The translations under genes were made by a program, and so were the position numbers. From Zygnema cylindricum (Eukaryota; Streptophyta; Zygnematophyceae; Zygnematales; Zygnemataceae), in assembly GCA_037447655.1 (NCBI GenBank), contig JBBHKE010000349.1, positions 461,281 to 525,280 on the forward strand: a stretch of DNA of 64,000 bases, in the 5' to 3' direction. Each line of letters begins with the position of its first letter. The stretch's first letter is position 1. Below are positions 62,238 through 64,000 of the stretch, one piece after another. The notes under the pieces were generated by a model. That model was not told the origin of the DNA, ran no database searches, and was given only the letters and a program-made list of their open reading frames with translations.

Positions 62238-63563
62238 ATTTGTAGTTATGTTGGGGTTTTGTTGATAGGTTATAGCTCTTTCCTTTGACGTTTCGCTTGT
62301 TGTTTTTCGCTTCTTTGGTTGTTTTCCGTTTACTGGCCATCTTTTCGTATTTTCATTGCTTTTGCCTTGCTTATCGTTTTTGTTTCTTCCCCGGACATGT
62401 AGTTTTTCAGTTTTTACTGTGCTACTTCTTTTTGTTCCCATGGACTCAGAGGGTTTACCATCGCGCTTTTTATTAAAGTCAGCCATATTTTTTTTTACTT
62501 TTAAATAATCTCTTTTAAACCCAATGCCCTCAATGGTAAGACTAAAGCATGGACATTTTTTATTTTTGTTTTTTTCCATTGAGTCTGGTATGCCTTCGAA
62601 ACATGTTCACTAGCGAAATTAAAATGGACATATACGAATTCAATATGTATTCAAACATGTCTTCTATTTAGTTTTCTCACAATATCACTACAGAAATGTA
62701 TTTTTTCATCAACTTTTTTTTTTGTCAAATATATCACGTGTTTTTGCAAATTTCAGTTCGACAAGCAATGAACACACTATTTACCTTCAAATACAAAGTG
62801 AGAACATGAAGAGACTATTTCAAAGATCTGATTATCATATAAGTAAGCGAACTCATTGTGACAATTGTAACATGCGTATGAAGAATATCCGTATTTGTAA
62901 AACATTTGGCAAAACCCAAAACCTCTGTCTGTTTCCCATGTTCGAGAGTAGGATGATATATTAACGAAAACATATAAAAGGGGAAAATAAATTAAAGAAA
63001 CGTCTTCGACGCTTGTTGCATTGCATGTCAAAAGTCGAAATATTTAATATAAGATATGTGCCAAATGCAAAAAACACAAAAAGAAATCAATAAAAAAATG
63101 AAAAAGTAACGTGTTTTGTATCGAAGAACAATTACTTGAAGAACCAAAAAAAAAAAATTAAGCTTACTAGGACAGGTTTATAAATACAAAACAGAAAGAT
63201 AAATAATACTAATTGAAAAGGAACAATCTTTCCATCTTCATATGTGCTTCAACTTATCTTTTCACCAACCAAAAACTAAACATGAGTAACGTTCGGTAAA
63301 CTAATGTCCTTTCCCTTTTTGACAATTTAACAAGAAAGGAGAGAGAAAGTGAATGCAATTGAAGAAAAACAAAAAGACGAACGAAAAGAAAAACATTTGA
63401 TGGTATTTTGAAAACTAGCGGATGAGGTGCAAAATGTCAAAATATGGAGGTGAGATTATAAATCAGAAAAAATTAACAGTCAACATGTGAAGGCATGAAA
63501 TTCCAAAGGTGAAATCCAAAGGTGAAATCCAAAGGAAGTAAAAAAGAAAGCAGAAGAAGAAAG
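62238..63563. other. AT-rich region, no gene seen
   Basis: T-rich then A-rich stretches with short frames only. No RNA gene, repeat family or coding motif recognised. Confidence 0.5.
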
Positions 63564-63568
63564 ATTGA

Positions 63569-63648
<80 letters not shown>

Positions 63649-63650
63649 GG
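63564..63650. repeat. (GAAA)n microsatellite
   Basis: About 20 near-perfect GAAA units lie inside a wider purine-rich stretch (63530-63800). Confidence 0.96.
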
Positions 63651-64000
63651 GAAAGAAAGAACTAAAGACAAGAAAACAAAAAGAGAGGTGAGAGGAGGAG
63701 GCGAATTGAAGCAACAGGATGAAACTAAAGAGGTAGAGATAGAGTCAGAGAGGGAGAGATAGAGGTAGAGAGGTAGACAGTACAGGTAGAGGTAGAGAGC
63801 TTCATCCCATGGTGGGTTATCGCAAAAAGAAATTGGTACAATAACTCAGGGAGTTCGATTGCTACTAAACCAAACCCTAAATATAGTACATCATCGTCAT
63901 CTTTTTTTTTAGAGGTGAAAACTGGTGACTATGGAAAGAATCAGGCACAACTCTTTGGCTGAAAAAAGACATTCAAAAAATACCTCCTACCCTAACCTTT
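63651..64000. other. Purine-rich then unremarkable end of window
   Basis: GAGAGGTAGAG-like words run to about 63800. A telo-box-like AAACCCTAAAT lies near 63873. No gene seen. Confidence 0.4.

Overview
The window looks like nuclear DNA of a land plant: introns with GT-AG borders, Ty1/copia and chromodomain Ty3/gypsy retroelements, plant-type TA-duplicating MITEs, CT-rich leaders and a plant-type ascorbate oxidase. A non-seed plant such as a bryophyte is my guess only. No prokaryotic or organellar features were seen.

Region 1 to 39.5 kb is a pile of nested LTR retrotransposons, nearly all one Ty1/copia lineage. Plus-strand copies: A (RT-RNase H and 3' LTR, to 2931), B (2932-5640), D (6456-14517, both LTRs) and E (17928-25512, both LTRs). 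Minus-strand copies: F and G (25513-36473), a tandem pair sharing one LTR, and H (36474-39504). Solo LTRs sit at 10530-11962 (an unrelated family), 21976-23060 and 26152-27459, each with a perfect 5-bp target duplication. D splits a minus-strand gene for an unrecognised acidic protein whose frame is continuous once D is removed. A decayed chromovirus pol lies at 15039-17927. Every copy is inactivated by stops, frameshifts or truncation.

The copia lineage has an unusual design. Its LTR ends inside the coding sequence: the Gag start codon is in the last 20 bases of the LTR. The primer-binding site that follows, GGTTATGGGCCCACC, is complementary to the anticodon-arm half of initiator tRNA-Met and is translated as part of Gag. 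Each complete LTR also holds, antisense to the element, a tRNA-like stretch with A-box-like and B-box-like motifs and a T-run just after it. The leader holds a hairpin that varies by compensatory changes between copies.

Region 39.5 to 47.3 kb is AT-rich and gene-poor. It has a decayed LTR, a 57-bp duplication, a purine-rich tract of about 0.9 kb with 68-bp repeats, and a TA-flanked terminal-inverted-repeat element. Region 47374-53471 is the one clear host gene, an ascorbate-oxidase-like multicopper oxidase of eight visible exons. The exon that should carry the first HG copper motif is not visible. Intron 1 opens with a long CT/TA microsatellite and the last intron opens with a 15-bp minisatellite in the coding frame.

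Region 53.5 to 64 kb has a second copy of the terminal-inverted-repeat element, an LTR with a gag stub, a twelve-copy 20-bp CG-rich satellite, a retroelement remnant ending in a PHD finger, an LTR fragment, microsatellites and one unrecognised 117-codon frame.
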